Below, piece after piece: positions 16,122 through 24,320 of a DNA stretch of 53,079 bases (positions are counted from its first letter, which is position 1; each line of letters starts with the position of its first letter). The position numbers and the translations under genes are program-made. Origin of the DNA: Glutamicibacter nicotianae (GTDB taxonomy: Bacteria; Actinomycetota; Actinomycetes; Actinomycetales; Micrococcaceae); contig NZ_BJNE01000017.1 of assembly GCF_006539525.1 (NCBI RefSeq), positions 1 through 53,079 of the forward strand. Direction: 5' to 3'. Below the pieces are notes generated by a model. That model searched no databases. It was given only the letters and a program-made list of their open reading frames with translations, and was not told the origin of the DNA.

Positions 16122-16586
16122 TCAGCGGGTGCCGTGCTTGGCGCCCCACGGTTTGTCGTACTTGCTGGCCAGCCGGGTCAGCGCCAGTGCGGCAACGAGC
16201 AGGCCGACGTCGCGCAGGGCGACATCGAGGAAGATGCCCATCGAGACCAGATTGATGATGATGCCCAACAGCCACAGGGCGAGCACATAGCTCGCATAGC
16301 GCGGCTTGATGATCATCGATGCGGCGGCAACCAGTTCCACCACGCCAACCACGTGCATGGCGGTTTGCGCGGAGAACGGCAGGATGGCAATGACCCACGG
16401 GGCCAGGTAGTCCGGCCAGTAGGTCATCATGTTCGCGAACTTGTCCAGTCCCATGAGCAGGGGCAGGACGACAAATCCAATGCGCAGGATCCAGAATGCG
16501 CTCAACGACGGGTCGGTGCTGACCCGTTCAGCTGTTGTTGCCCGGATGTGCGAGAGCGGATGCTTCTCGCTCCATGAGGCGCTCAT
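16122..16586 (-). CDS. DoxX-like four-helix membrane protein
   Basis: A 154-aa integral membrane protein with four predicted helices: FWILRIGFVVLPLLMGLDKF, a second beginning at APWVIAILPFSA, MHVVGVVELVAAASMII, and SYVLALWLLGIIINLV with a further hydrophobic tail. The pattern, with a conserved D/K after helix 1 (GLDKF), is that of DoxX/DUF417-type proteins, linked in some bacteria to thiol and oxidative stress. The ATG at 16586 has GGAGGG 9 bases upstream; a TTGACA -35-like element is at 16649-16644 on this strand. Divergent from a cysteine-rich HTH regulator sharing the 88-base promoter, which probably controls it. Confidence 0.7.
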   Translation of the reverse strand: MSASWSEKHPLSHIRATTAERVSTDPSLSAFWILRIGFVVLPLLMGLDKFANMMTYWPDYLAPWVIAILPFSAQTAMHVVGVVELVAAASMIIKPRYASYVLALWLLGIIINLVSMGIFLDVALRDVGLLVAALALTRLASKYDKPWGAKHGTR

Positions 16587-16674
16587 GGCGATCACCCTCC
16601 AAAGATTTGAACGTATACCCAGAATTCGCCTCCCGGACCTATTTGTCAAGATCTATTGTTGATAGAATTTGGCC

Positions 16675-17331
16675 ATGTCGAGAAAACTGAACTTGCACCA
16701 AGATGCGGTCATCAAATCGCTCAACGATCCGGTGCGGCGCCAGCTGTTCGAGTTCATTTCGCAAAGCACGCAACCGGTAGGACGCGAGGCGGCAGCCAAA
16801 GCCGCGGGAATCAGCCGGACCCTGGCGGCCTACCACCTGGACCGGCTGGCCACCGCAGGATTGCTGGCCGTGACCTTCGCCCGGCCTGAAGGAAGAACCG
16901 GGCCCGGCGCCGGGCGCACGGCCAAGCTCTACGCGCTCGCCCAATCCGAAGTGTCGGTGAGCCTGCCAGCGCGCAACTACCGGCTGCTGGGCAGCTTGCT
17001 GGCCCAGGCGGCCAGCGCCGACACCTCGGGGGCCGTGCTCACTGCGCTGCATCAGGCAGCACGCGGCGAAGGCAGGAAACTCGGCCAGGGCGGCGACGGG
17101 CTCGTGCCGCTGCTCGATGAGCTGGGCTATGAGCCCGAAGTGGATGAGCACGGGGAAATATCCATGCGGAACTGCCCATTCCACCAGGTCGCCCAGCAGC
17201 AAACCGAAATGGTCTGCTCGATGAACTACGAACTGGTTTCCGGCGCCCTGGAAGGTTGCCAGCTGGACTGCGGCAGGGCCGAGCTGAGCCCGCAATCTGG
17301 CCGGTGCTGCGTCGTGGTGCATCCGCACTAG
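16675..17331 (+). CDS. ArsR/SufR-type HTH regulator with C-terminal cysteine cluster
   Basis: A 218-aa transcription factor. Residues 9-70 form a winged HTH (SLNDPVRRQLFEFI, AAKAAGISRTLAAYHLDRL). The C-terminal third has C167-PF-H170, C181, C195, C199 and a final C211-C212, the CPFH...C...C spacing seen in SufR-like regulators that hold an iron-sulphur cluster. Cluster binding here is inferred. No ribosome site is visible, but TAGAAT at 16663-16668 ends 6 bases before the ATG, as expected for a leaderless message; a TTG at 16669 is the alternative. Divergent from the DoxX-like gene, its likely target. Confidence 0.75.
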   Translation: MSRKLNLHQDAVIKSLNDPVRRQLFEFISQSTQPVGREAAAKAAGISRTLAAYHLDRLATAGLLAVTFARPEGRTGPGAGRTAKLYALAQSEVSVSLPARNYRLLGSLLAQAASADTSGAVLTALHQAARGEGRKLGQGGDGLVPLLDELGYEPEVDEHGEISMRNCPFHQVAQQQTEMVCSMNYELVSGALEGCQLDCGRAELSPQSGRCCVVVHPH

Positions 17332-17420
17332 CGGCCGCGAACGGCCCACGAGGTGCATTTCACCGTAACGCGCGGCGCCGCCCGTGCGGATCGCGGGGCG
17401 CACGTGGTTAGGATGGAACC

Positions 17421-18155
17421 ATGACTTTACGCGCTGACGGCCGAGGAGCCGCGCAACTTCGAGACATCACCATCACCCGCGGCTGGTCCGCTCAGGCCGA
17501 AGGCTCGGCCCTGATCGAATTCGGCAACACCCGCGTGCTGTGCACCGCTTCCTTCACCGAGGGTGTGCCGCGCTGGCTCAAGGGCGAAGGCACCGGCTGG
17601 GTCACCGCTGAATACGCGATGCTCCCGCGTGCCACCAACACCCGCAACTCCCGTGAATCGGTCAAGGGCAAGCTCTCCGGCCGCACCCACGAAATCTCCC
17701 GCCTGATCGGCCGCTCCCTGCGTGCCGTGGTGGATACCAAGGCGCTGGGCGAAAACACCATCGTGCTGGACTGCGATGTCCTGCAGGCCGACGGCGGCAC
17801 CCGCACCGCAGCGATCACCGGCGCCTACGTGGCGCTGGCGGAAGCAATCTCCTGGGCCCGTTCGCAGGGCATCGTGAAGCCCGGCGCCAAGGTGCTGACC
17901 GACTCGGTGGCAGCAATCTCGGTGGGCATCATCGACGGCATCCCGATGCTGGATCTGCCCTACGAGGAAGATGTCCGCGCCGAGACCGACATGAACGTCG
18001 TGGTCACCGGATCCGGCGACTTCGTCGAGGTCCAGGGCACCGCCGAGGGCGTGCCCTTCAAGCGCGAAGAACTGGACGCCCTGCTGGATCTGGCTCTGGG
18101 CGGCACCAACGAGCTGGCCGAAATCCAGCGCGAGACCCTGAACAGCACCAAATGA
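17421..18155 (+). CDS. rph: Ribonuclease PH
   Basis: A phosphate-dependent 3'-5' exoribonuclease that trims tRNA 3' ends. The 244-aa protein is full length and highly conserved: MTLRADGR start, the phosphate-site segment [42 protein letters not shown], and [17 protein letters not shown]. It is coupled to the next gene by a 4-base ATGA overlap. In mycobacteria rph follows murI and the Rv1339 gene; here the pair rph-rdgB is separated from those by the catabolic island and the DoxX/regulator pair. Confidence 0.96.
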   Translation: MTLRADGRGAAQLRDITITRGWSAQAEGSALIEFGNTRVLCTASFTEGVPRWLKGEGTGWVTAEYAMLPRATNTRNSRESVKGKLSGRTHEISRLIGRSLRAVVDTKALGENTIVLDCDVLQADGGTRTAAITGAYVALAEAISWARSQGIVKPGAKVLTDSVAAISVGIIDGIPMLDLPYEEDVRAETDMNVVVTGSGDFVEVQGTAEGVPFKREELDALLDLALGGTNELAEIQRETLNSTK

Positions 18156-18784
18156 GCAAGCCGGTACTTGTCCTCGCCTCGCGCAACCAGGGCAAGCTGC
18201 GCGAATTGCGCGAACTGCTGCGCGGAAAGGTGCCGGGCCTGGACGTCGATACGCAGGTCATCGACGCCGCCACCGCGGGAGCTCCCGATCCTGTCGAAGA
18301 CCAGGTCAGCTTCGCCGGCAACGCGCTGAAGAAGGCCCGCGAGATCTCGGCATCCACCGGACTGGTGGCGCTCGCCGATGATTCCGGCCTGAGCGTTGAT
18401 GTGCTCGGGGGAGCGCCGGGCATCTTCTCGGCCCGCTGGTCCGGAGTGCACGGCAACGACGAGGCGAATATCGATCTGCTGCTCGGCCAGCTTGGCGATA
18501 TTGCCGCCGAGCATCGCGGAGCGCAGTTCGTCTGCGCCGCGGCGCTTGCTGCCCCAGGCGGAGCCGAGCACGTGGAACTCGGCACGGTCGAGGGCGTGCT
18601 GCGCACCGAGCGGGCCGGAGAGCATGGCTTCGGCTATGATCCGATCTTCGAACCTGCGGGGGCCGGCAAGTCCATGGCCGAGCACACTCCGGAGGAAAAG
18701 AACGCGATCTCGCATCGCGCTCGCGCCTTCGCCGCCTTGCTGCCTAGCATCATCGACGAGGTGACCAAGGCCCTGGCCAAGTAG
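18152..18784 (+). CDS. rdgB: RdgB/HAM1 non-canonical purine NTP pyrophosphatase
   Basis: Hydrolyses ITP, dITP and XTP to monophosphates, cleaning the nucleotide pool. The 210-aa protein shows the substrate-site opening [16 protein letters not shown], the FAGNALKKA segment, the metal-binding [22 protein letters not shown] stretch (key residues D-D-S-G), and the C-terminal [10 protein letters not shown] and SHRARAF motifs. Starts within the rph stop codon and is followed by a perfect terminator. Confidence 0.95.
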   Translation: MSKPVLVLASRNQGKLRELRELLRGKVPGLDVDTQVIDAATAGAPDPVEDQVSFAGNALKKAREISASTGLVALADDSGLSVDVLGGAPGIFSARWSGVHGNDEANIDLLLGQLGDIAAEHRGAQFVCAAALAAPGGAEHVELGTVEGVLRTERAGEHGFGYDPIFEPAGAGKSMAEHTPEEKNAISHRARAFAALLPSIIDEVTKALAK

Positions 18785-18803
18785 CACCAAGGCAAGGACA
18801 GCA

Positions 18804-18844
18804 GAACGCCGGCACATCCAATTCAGGATGTGCCGGCGTTCTTG
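18804..18844. terminator. Bidirectional terminator after rdgB
   Basis: A perfect 16-bp stem (18804-18819 with 18826-18841) and 6-nt loop, followed by TT on plus. It sits between the convergent rdgB and HNH-protein genes and can serve both. Confidence 0.85.
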
Positions 18845-18847
18845 TGC

Positions 18848-19975
18848 TCAGCGCTGCAGGTTCTGCCCGTATATTGCCCAGGCCTGGTGCGGCCGGTCAT
18901 CGAATTCGGCCACCAGGTACCGGGTTTTGCAGGCGCGGCACTCCCATTGCGATGGAGGCCCGAAAGGCATCACGCATCCCGCGGTCACGAATTCATCATC
19001 ATCTGGTCCGAAAGCTGGCATGCCCCAGACGACTTTCCGCGGATTGCGCTCCCCGCAGGCGGGGCAGGCAGGTTTCGCGTAGTTGCGCAGCTGCTGCAAG
19101 GTTGGCTGGTGGGCCATCTGGTGGCAGTCGCCGCACAGCAGCACCAGCTCATCCACGTGGTCCTGGATCTCCCAGCGCAGGCTGTCCTGGTGCGCCTGCG
19201 GCAGGTGGATCTGTGGGCGGGCAGAGATGTCCCGCTCGCAAATTTCGCAGGCCAGCGGCTGGCCCGGCGCGCTGCGCTGGAGAATGGCAGCAACGCCCAG
19301 CACCCGGTTGGCCTTGGCCGGCTTCGACGGCGAGCATGCGCCCGCGGTGACGAAGATCGGGCGCGGGCGTTCGACGAGCTCCGCGATGCTTTCCAGAACC
19401 TTATCGGCCAGCGGATCTTCCAGATATTGCGAACGCCGTGGCAGCTTCTCGCCGATCGTGGACTCGATGTCGGCCACCGAAATGGGATCAGTGAAGGTCG
19501 CCAATGCAGTGAAAGTGAGCTTTCCGGGTTCCTCCGAACTGGCGATTTCCAAGCTGGCAACCAACGCCGGAGTGCTCTTCAATGCCGTCAGGATCAGATC
19601 TCCCGCTTGCATGGTTTCGGGCAAATTCCAGAGGTAATTCTGGTCCACCTGCCCCAGAGCTGCAGCTGATTCCAGGGGCTTGGCCTGTCGGCACCAGTAG
19701 ACCGACTGGCCTGGTTCGCGGACCAGCAATCCGGGTTTCACATCCCCAAGGTTCGGACGGCGCAGGGGATAGTCGTCGATGATGCAGCTGGGACGGTGCC
19801 CGGCATAAGCGCGTTCGGTCTGGATCCTGGTGATCAGTTCACGTCGGCTCATACGCGCAATGTCTTCACCGCTGCAATCGGGGAAGCACGCCTTGAACAG
19901 CTCGAGCAGAACTTGGCGGTCCAGCGCTCCAAGAAGCTGATCTGGTATCTCAAGTCGGTTGAAATCTTCTTGCAT
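18848..19975 (-). CDS. HNH-nuclease-like protein with a second zinc ribbon
   Basis: A 375-aa protein whose family I cannot name. Residues 243-289 form an HNH-type fold, C243-x2-C246, H257, then LC281-GD-C284-H285 and H289. The classical EVHH is replaced by QIHL and the N position looks like D, so activity is uncertain. A second zinc ribbon follows: C304-PAC307 paired with C346-RAC349. The middle (about 80-180: VYWCR, YLWNLP, AGDLILTAL) is beta-rich and faintly recalls PUA/EVE-like modified-base-binding domains; that is weak inference. The frame is open to 20134, but GGGAGGGACC immediately precedes the ATG at 19975. Convergent with rdgB, divergent from the GntR/ABC operon. Confidence 0.65.
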   Translation of the reverse strand: MQEDFNRLEIPDQLLGALDRQVLLELFKACFPDCSGEDIARMSRRELITRIQTERAYAGHRPSCIIDDYPLRRPNLGDVKPGLLVREPGQSVYWCRQAKPLESAAALGQVDQNYLWNLPETMQAGDLILTALKSTPALVASLEIASSEEPGKLTFTALATFTDPISVADIESTIGEKLPRRSQYLEDPLADKVLESIAELVERPRPIFVTAGACSPSKPAKANRVLGVAAILQRSAPGQPLACEICERDISARPQIHLPQAHQDSLRWEIQDHVDELVLLCGDCHQMAHQPTLQQLRNYAKPACPACGERNPRKVVWGMPAFGPDDDEFVTAGCVMPFGPPSQWECRACKTRYLVAEFDDRPHQAWAIYGQNLQR

Positions 19976-20294
19976 GGTCCCTCCCATAAATGCCTGCAAC
20001 ACGAGGAGGGCTGTTGGCCTCCAAGTGGGCGATCGCAATTTTCCGAACCGAACCTGGCCAATTTTTTCGCTGCCCGCGCTCGTGTTCCACGGTTTCGGGC
20101 TGGGCGTACAACTCTCCCGGTTGGGCGTTTCCAATCAGGGCTTCACCACTGTGAACGCAGCATCGATGGTGCGCGTGCAGGGCTACCTTTCTTGGCAAGT
20201 CCCAGCTTAGATGCCGTGGCGGACAGTATGGAGCCCCTAATTTCCACGGGAATTCTGCCGCTCCGTACTTGCGCAGAACTTCCCGAGGTTCTAT
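19976..20294. other. Divergent spacer without a gene
   Basis: About 320 bases between the HNH-protein start and the operator of the GntR/ABC operon. Nothing codes convincingly here; it presumably carries the HNH-protein promoter, but no clear -10/-35 pair was identified. Confidence 0.5.
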
Positions 20295-20318
20295 GGTTAG
20301 TTGCATGAGTAACTAACC
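20295..20318. promoter_or_regulatory. Operator of the YtrA-type regulator
   Basis: GGTTAGTT, an 8-base spacer, then AACTAACC: a perfect inverted repeat 41 bases upstream of the GntR gene, with a further ACTAACTAG just after it. The TAGTTGCAT core within it resembles YtrA-subfamily sites in other actinobacteria. Autoregulation of the GntR-ABC operon is the likely role. Confidence 0.6.
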
Positions 20319-20359
20319 CACTAACTAGCCTGGTGGGGATGAGCACGGAGGGAGCCAGC

Positions 20360-20719
20360 ATGATTGATGATTCAAAACCGATCTTCATGCAAATTGCTGA
20401 GCTGATTGAGAACGACATCATCTCTGGTGTTCTGGCGGAAGAAGCGCAAGTTCCATCAACCAATGAATTCGCAGCGTTCTACCGGATTAATCCGGCCACA
20501 GCAGCCAAGGGAATCAACCGGCTCGTGGAAGATGGGCTGCTCTACAAGAAACGGGGAATCGGCATGTTCGTCACCGAAGGAGCGCCGCAGCGGCTGAGAG
20601 CGCAACGCCGCGAGAAATTCCAGCAGCAATTCATCGCGCCATTGACCGCAGAAGCTTCCAAGCTGGGCATTGGCGTGGATGAGCTGGTCGCCATGATCAA
20701 GACCGGCTCGGAATCTTGA
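20360..20719 (+). CDS. GntR-family repressor, YtrA subfamily
   Basis: A 119-aa regulator: an N-terminal GntR winged HTH (KPIFMQIAELIENDIISG, VPSTNEFAAFYRINPATAAKGINRLVEDGLLYKKRG in separated key segments) with only a short C-terminal helix, the size and shape of YtrA-type proteins that dimerise without a ligand domain. The ATG at 20360 has GGAGGGAG. It heads an operon with an ABC ATPase and a membrane protein and has a palindromic operator upstream, so it probably represses its own exporter and responds to cell-envelope stress or an antibiotic, as known for the subfamily. Confidence 0.88.
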   Translation: MIDDSKPIFMQIAELIENDIISGVLAEEAQVPSTNEFAAFYRINPATAAKGINRLVEDGLLYKKRGIGMFVTEGAPQRLRAQRREKFQQQFIAPLTAEASKLGIGVDELVAMIKTGSES

Positions 20720-20748
20720 AACATCTCTACAGCACAGGGAGGAACGAC

Positions 20749-21666
20749 ATGCCACGCACGACAGCAATCGCCACACGCGAACTGAGCAAGACCTACAAGG
20801 ACGTGAAAGCGCTCGACAACGTCACCCTGGATCTGGAGCCGGATCGGATCTACGGGCTGCTTGGACGCAACGGAGCTGGCAAGACCACGCTGATGTCCAT
20901 CCTGACCGGGCAGAACTATGCAGACCACGGCACCGCCGAAATCTTCGGCCACGCCCCGTTCGAGCATGATCCGACGCTTTCGCGCATCTGCTTCATCCGC
21001 GAATCACAGAAATATCCCGATGATTTCAAGGTCCACCAGGCATTCGAATCCGCAGCCCTGTTCTTCGAGAACTGGGATGAGGATTTGGCCCAGGAGCTCG
21101 TCGAAGCATTCGCGCTGCCGATCAATCGGAGGATCAAGAAGCTCTCCCGCGGGCAGCTGTCCGCCGTTGGCGTCATCATCGGCATGGCCTCGCGGGCCGA
21201 CATCACCTTCTTCGATGAGCCCTACCTCGGCCTGGACGCGGTAGCCCGGCAGATCTTCTACGACCGCCTTGTCGAAGACTTCGCTGAATACCCACGCACC
21301 ATCGTGCTCTCCAGCCACCTGATCGACGAAGTCGCCAACCTTCTCGAACACGTCATCGTGATCGACAAGGGGCAAATCGTCATCGACTCGGATGCCGAAG
21401 AGCTGCGCGGCACGGCGGTCACTGTCACTGGTGATGCCGCCAAGGTCCAGGAATTCATCGGCGCCGCGCAGGTATTGCATCGCGATGCGCTCGGCGCCCT
21501 GGCCAGCGTCACGATCAAGGCCAAGCTGGATGCGGACCAGCGCGAGCAGGCGAAACTCATGGGCCTGGACCTGAGCCCCGTGTCGCTGCAGCAACTGGTG
21601 GTGCGCAGCGCATTGAGCGGCACCACGGCACAAAGGACAGAAGAACGGACGGAGGCAAGAAAATGA
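20749..21666 (+). CDS. ABC transporter ATP-binding protein
   Basis: A 305-aa nucleotide-binding subunit: Walker A GRNGAGKTT, signature LSRGQLSA (one change from LSGGQ, common in this subfamily), Walker B ITFFDEPYLGLD, and switch histidine in LSSHLIDE. The C-terminal 90 residues form an extension like that of BcrA/YtrB exporters. GGAGG precedes the ATG at 20749; an in-frame ATG at 20716 overlaps the GntR gene and lacks a site. Pairs with the membrane protein encoded next, starting within its stop codon. Confidence 0.9.
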   Translation: MPRTTAIATRELSKTYKDVKALDNVTLDLEPDRIYGLLGRNGAGKTTLMSILTGQNYADHGTAEIFGHAPFEHDPTLSRICFIRESQKYPDDFKVHQAFESAALFFENWDEDLAQELVEAFALPINRRIKKLSRGQLSAVGVIIGMASRADITFFDEPYLGLDAVARQIFYDRLVEDFAEYPRTIVLSSHLIDEVANLLEHVIVIDKGQIVIDSDAEELRGTAVTVTGDAAKVQEFIGAAQVLHRDALGALASVTIKAKLDADQREQAKLMGLDLSPVSLQQLVVRSALSGTTAQRTEERTEARK

Positions 21667-22358
21667 ACCGCGTCATCAAAGTTGCCCGCATGCAACTGAT
21701 CAACAAGGGCACCTTCATCGGAATTCCGCTGATCATCCTGGGTGCATCATTCCTCTTCACCATGGCCATCTGGTGGCTGGTCCGGCGCAACGGCGGAGAC
21801 GGGGCAATGTACAGCGGCGGCGCCCAAGCGCCCATGTGGTACTTCTTGGCCCTGGGAATCCAGTCGCTGACGTTGACCTTCCCGTTCTCCATGGCCATGA
21901 GCATTTCGCGGCGTACCTTCTATCTGGGCACCGTGGCACTGTTCTCCGTATGCGCGCTGGCGCTCTCGGTGTTCTACTACCTGATGGGACTGCTGGAAGT
22001 TGCTACCGATGGTTGGGGCATGGGCGGACAGTTCTTTGCGCTGCAATGGATTGCGGATAACAACTGGCTGGTCCAGATCCTGTTCTACTTTGTGCTGATG
22101 GTGCTGCTGTTCATGATCGGATTCCTGGCAGCGACCATCTACATGAGGTGGCGCACCACTGGCATGGTGGCATTCTTCATCTGCTTGGGTGTGCTGGTGC
22201 TGGGGATCATCGCCCTGATCACCTTGACCAACTCCTGGGGTGAGTTCTGGAGCTGGGCACTGACCTGGACCGCCGCTGGAGTGACCTTGTGGGGCGGTAT
22301 TGTCGCCCTGCTGATGGCTGGCGGCTCCTATCTCACCTTGCGCAAGGCTACCGCGTAG
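21663..22358 (+). CDS. ABC transporter membrane subunit
   Basis: A 231-aa membrane protein with six predicted helices, the first starting around GIPLIILGASFLFTMAIWW, the fourth around WLVQILFYFVLMVLLFMIGF, the last at WTAAGVTLWGGIVALLM. It overlaps the ATPase gene by 4 bases (ATGA), so the two form one exporter. No family beyond ABC-2-like can be named. Substrate unknown; the YtrA-type regulator suggests a role in antibiotic or envelope-stress response. Confidence 0.85.
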   Translation: MNRVIKVARMQLINKGTFIGIPLIILGASFLFTMAIWWLVRRNGGDGAMYSGGAQAPMWYFLALGIQSLTLTFPFSMAMSISRRTFYLGTVALFSVCALALSVFYYLMGLLEVATDGWGMGGQFFALQWIADNNWLVQILFYFVLMVLLFMIGFLAATIYMRWRTTGMVAFFICLGVLVLGIIALITLTNSWGEFWSWALTWTAAGVTLWGGIVALLMAGGSYLTLRKATA

Positions 22359-22392
22359 CCCGTCTGCTGGCCGGGTCCAAGACCATGAAATG

Positions 22393-22436
22393 AGCGCTGG
22401 TTTCTTTTCCATTCGGGAGGGAAGCCAGCGCTTTTT
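22393..22436 (+). terminator. Terminator of the GntR/ABC operon
   Basis: AGCGCTGG (22393-22400) pairs with CCAGCGCT (22425-22432), extended by partial inner pairing, and is followed by TTTTT. Confidence 0.85.
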
Positions 22437-22516
22437 GCTATTCTTCAATCACTGCCGGCGAAGGCGTTGGAATAGCCAGTGCCGCGGTGGCAGTGGAGCA
22501 ACCCAGGAGTACAGCC

Positions 22517-23014
22517 ATGAGCGCTACGCCCACCGGAAACCGCACCGCGCACGGCGCGCTGGAATTGCGCCGCGTGTTCACCGAATCCCCGGGCAGGATC
22601 TGGCGCTATCTGGCCGATTCCGAGTACTTGGCGCTCTGGTTCGGATCCTGGCACGGGGATCCAAAAAGCGGCGCCGTCGAGGTAGTGCTGCTGGCCGAAG
22701 AGGAAGCGCCCGCCGAACGCGTGGAGATCTTGCAGTGCGATCCGCGCACGCGACAGCTGCAGGTGCGCACTGGAACCGGCGATTCGGGTTGGCAGCTGGA
22801 GCTGAAGGTAGAGGCATCGGGCCAGGGCAGCTGCCTGGTCTTCCAAATGCCGGGGCTTGACCCGCAGCAGGCCGGGTCCATCGGGCCGGGCTGGGAGTTC
22901 TACCTTGATCGGCTGGCCGCGGCGGTGGACGGAACCGACGTGGCGAGCGTAGTCTTCGAGCCCGATTACTATCCGGCGCTCAGCGAGTACTACGAGAAAT
23001 TGTTCCGCAGCTGA
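22517..23014 (+). CDS. SRPBCC (AHSA1-like) domain protein
   Basis: A 165-aa single-domain protein of the START/SRPBCC superfamily, of the AHSA1 branch: RRVFTESPGRIWRYLADSEYLALWFG at the start of the fold in separated key positions, and the C-terminal helix GPGWEFYLDRLAAAVDG, where AHSA1 proteins have GW..L..L. These bind hydrophobic ligands in a deep pocket; ligand and role are unknown here. The ATG at 22517 has AGGAG. Transcribed alone after the ABC operon's terminator. Confidence 0.8.
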   Translation: MSATPTGNRTAHGALELRRVFTESPGRIWRYLADSEYLALWFGSWHGDPKSGAVEVVLLAEEEAPAERVEILQCDPRTRQLQVRTGTGDSGWQLELKVEASGQGSCLVFQMPGLDPQQAGSIGPGWEFYLDRLAAAVDGTDVASVVFEPDYYPALSEYYEKLFRS

Positions 23015-23232
23015 CTTCCGGGCACACCAAAAGCGAGGTTGCCGGTTTCGCATGTGAGATGCCCGGCCTCGGGCTTGCGCCGCGCGGGCCGGCGATTACT
23101 TGATATCCACAGGTCAATTCCGGGACTGCAGTGAATTGCCACCACGGTATCGCCCTGCGAAAACCCCGCCGGGCACGGCGCGCGCGTCACACCCATGCCA
23201 GTGCCAGCGATAAAGCGAGTAAGCTATTGGGC

Positions 23233-24234
23233 GTGGCATTGGACTTCACAGCAGTAGATTTTGAGACAGCAAACGGTTTTATCGGCTCCGCCTGCTCGGT
23301 GGGCCTGGTCAAGGTGCGCTCCGGGAAAATCGTCGAAACCGAGCAGTGGCTCATGCAGCCGCCGGCCGGATTCGACCACTTCGACCCGCGCAATGTCTCG
23401 ATCCACCACATCACCCCCGACATGGTGAGTGCGGCGCCACGGGTTACCGACAAGATTCCGCAGCTGCTGGAATTCATCGGATCCGATGTGCTGGTGGCTC
23501 ACAATTCATCTTTCGATTCGGGCGTGATCCGCGCGGCCAGCGAGGCCGGCGAAGTCGCCGTGCCGGAAATCGCGCACCTGTGCACCGTCAAGCTCTCCCG
23601 CAAGGCCTACGACCTGCCCAGCTACTCGCTGCCGTTCGTTGCCGAAGAAGCCGGGCACCCGATCGAGAACCACCACGAAGCGCTGGCCGACGCCGAGGCC
23701 TGCGCGTGGGCGATGATCGACATGTCCCTGCGCAGCGCACAGCCCTCGGTGCTGGAAACGGCAGACCACTATGGCGTCCGGCTGAGCCTGACCCAGGCCT
23801 GGCAGCCAGGCGACGAACTGTCCCGCGCCACCCGCGACGCGCAGGGCTGGCTGGCCGCAGGCAACCCGCTGCCGCCGCAGGATGCCTTCAACAACTGGCC
23901 GCAAGAAGGCCCGAACCCCAAGCCGAGCGAGAACGCGGATCCGAGCCACCCGCTGTTCGGCCAGATCATGGTGTTCACCGGCAACCTGTCCATGCCGCGC
24001 CCCAAGGCCAAGGAACTGGCGGCCGAGCACGGAGCGCAGACCGCATCGCGGGTGACCCGCGCCACCACCGCGCTGGTGGTCGGCGACGGCTTCGTCCCGG
24101 AGGACCTGGCCACCGGGCGGCTGACCAACAAGGCCAAGCACGTGCTGCGTCTGCGCGAAAAGGGCCAGCGGGTCAGCATCATCTCCGAAGGAGAATTCAT
24201 GCAGATGGTGGGCGGCTTCGGGCTGACTGCCTAG
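23233..24234 (+). CDS. DEDDh 3'-5' exonuclease fused to a BRCT domain
   Basis: A 333-aa protein. Residues 1-165 are a DnaQ-type exonuclease with all acidic positions: D9-x-E11 (VDFETA), the HNSSFD aspartate, and H-EALADAEA for ExoIII. Residues about 235-330 are a BRCT domain (FTGNLSMPRPKAKELAAEHG, TALVVGD, KAKHVLRL) like that of DNA ligase and Dpb11-type proteins. This combination occurs in other actinobacteria and suggests DNA repair or proofreading outside the main polymerase. The frame is open from 23131 without a good start. The GTG at 23233 is chosen because the fold begins there and TAAGCT ends 7 bases before it, as in a leaderless message; the start is uncertain. Confidence 0.85.
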   Translation: MALDFTAVDFETANGFIGSACSVGLVKVRSGKIVETEQWLMQPPAGFDHFDPRNVSIHHITPDMVSAAPRVTDKIPQLLEFIGSDVLVAHNSSFDSGVIRAASEAGEVAVPEIAHLCTVKLSRKAYDLPSYSLPFVAEEAGHPIENHHEALADAEACAWAMIDMSLRSAQPSVLETADHYGVRLSLTQAWQPGDELSRATRDAQGWLAAGNPLPPQDAFNNWPQEGPNPKPSENADPSHPLFGQIMVFTGNLSMPRPKAKELAAEHGAQTASRVTRATTALVVGDGFVPEDLATGRLTNKAKHVLRLREKGQRVSIISEGEFMQMVGGFGLTA

Positions 24235-24255
24235 CAGCCAAGAAAAGCAGAAAAG

Positions 24256-24299
24256 AAACCTCCGGCCGGCACAGATCGCTCTGTGCCGGCCGGAGGTTT
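24256..24299. terminator. Bidirectional terminator
   Basis: A perfect 20-bp stem around a TCGC loop, with A- and T-tracts at the outer ends (AAACC..., ...GGTTT), between the convergent exonuclease and ADP-ribosylglycohydrolase-like genes. Confidence 0.9.
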
Positions 24300-24320
24300 G
24301 TCATGCTCCCCTTCGGGCGC

